In this document: positions 6,068-6,139 of the stretch, piece after piece
Numbering within the stretch: position 1 is the stretch's first letter
How the letters are laid out: each line of letters starts with the position of its first letter
Source of the DNA: Campylobacteraceae bacterium
GTDB taxonomy: Bacteria; Campylobacterota; Campylobacteria; Campylobacterales; Sulfurovaceae
Direction: 5' to 3'
DNA length: 6,139 nucleotides
Assembly (NCBI GenBank): GCA_027030605.1
Contig: JALVEV010000003.1
Span: 1-6,139 of the forward strand
The notes under the pieces: generated by a model
What the model saw: only the letters and a program-made list of their open reading frames with translations
Databases searched by the model: none
Told to the model about the DNA's origin: nothing
Program-made: the position numbers and the translations under genes

Positions 6068-6139
6068 TCAATAAATATTAAAAAAAATCCACCTCCACCC
6101 AACCATAAAAGCAAAAAACACAACTATCAAGAAAAAAAT
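6068..6139 (-). CDS. Possible C-terminal end of an upstream membrane protein (partial)
   Basis: The frame is open from the window edge to a TGA at 6070-6068, encoding 23 residues: a hydrophobic run IFFLIVVFFAFMVGW followed by RWIFFNIY. This would be a final membrane helix with a short tail. The DNA is strongly G/T-rich on this strand, which by itself produces Phe/Leu/Val/Gly/Trp codons, so the frame may be accidental. The piece is too short to name. Confidence 0.3.
   Translation of the reverse strand: MFFLIVVFFAFMVGWRWIFFNIY

Noticed and set aside
1..6139. CRISPR array, tRNA, rRNA or insertion sequence
   Set aside because: No regularly spaced repeats, no cloverleaf-like sequence and no transposase frame were seen; nearly all of the window is accounted for by protein genes.

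Overview
All genes in this window lie on the minus strand, so transcription runs from high to low coordinates. The DNA is AT-rich. The best promoter is a perfect TATAAT (247-252) with no recognisable -35 box. Low GC, A-rich coding strands and this promoter style would suit a Campylobacterota (Sulfurimonas/Arcobacter/Sulfurovum-like) host. That is an inference; no gene here fixes the taxonomy.

The core of the window (1752-6013) is a tightly packed three-gene operon that reads as an ABC-three-component (ABC-3C) conflict/defence system. In transcription order: (1) a 427-aa effector with an N-terminal PD-(D/E)xK nuclease of the Cap4/DUF4297 kind and a cysteine-rich C-terminal half; (2) a 223-aa middle component; (3) a 774-aa Rad50/SMC/RecF-like ABC ATPase with Walker A, Q-loop, coiled coils, a CPLC zinc hook, signature, Walker B and H-loop. 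The first two junctions overlap by 11 and 8 bp. The expected logic for this family is that the ATPase senses a nucleic-acid or nucleoprotein structure and the middle component relays this to the nuclease effector. The layout and motifs support this, but no function is shown by sequence alone.

One base after the ATPase stop codon begins a 483-aa DUF2779 protein (299-1750). It combines a Cas4/RecB-like nuclease half with four candidate iron-sulfur cysteines and a DEDD-type 3'-5' exonuclease half. It is positioned for translational coupling to the ABC-3C operon, but its base composition is clearly different (about 35% GC against about 17% in sampled stretches). Whether it is a fourth component or an older resident gene next to an inserted module is the main open question. 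An imperfect 21/22-bp inverted repeat (1736-1756 and 6035-6056) brackets exactly the three low-GC genes.

At the left edge (1-219) is the N-terminal part of an XRE-family DNA-binding regulator resembling HipB-type antitoxins. It has its own promoter, whose -10 box sits between the arms of an inverted repeat (238-261), suggesting autoregulation. At the right edge, 6068-6139 may encode the hydrophobic C-terminus of an upstream membrane protein. No RNA gene, CRISPR array, complete insertion sequence or convincing terminator was seen. No gene-free stretch exceeds 300 bases.
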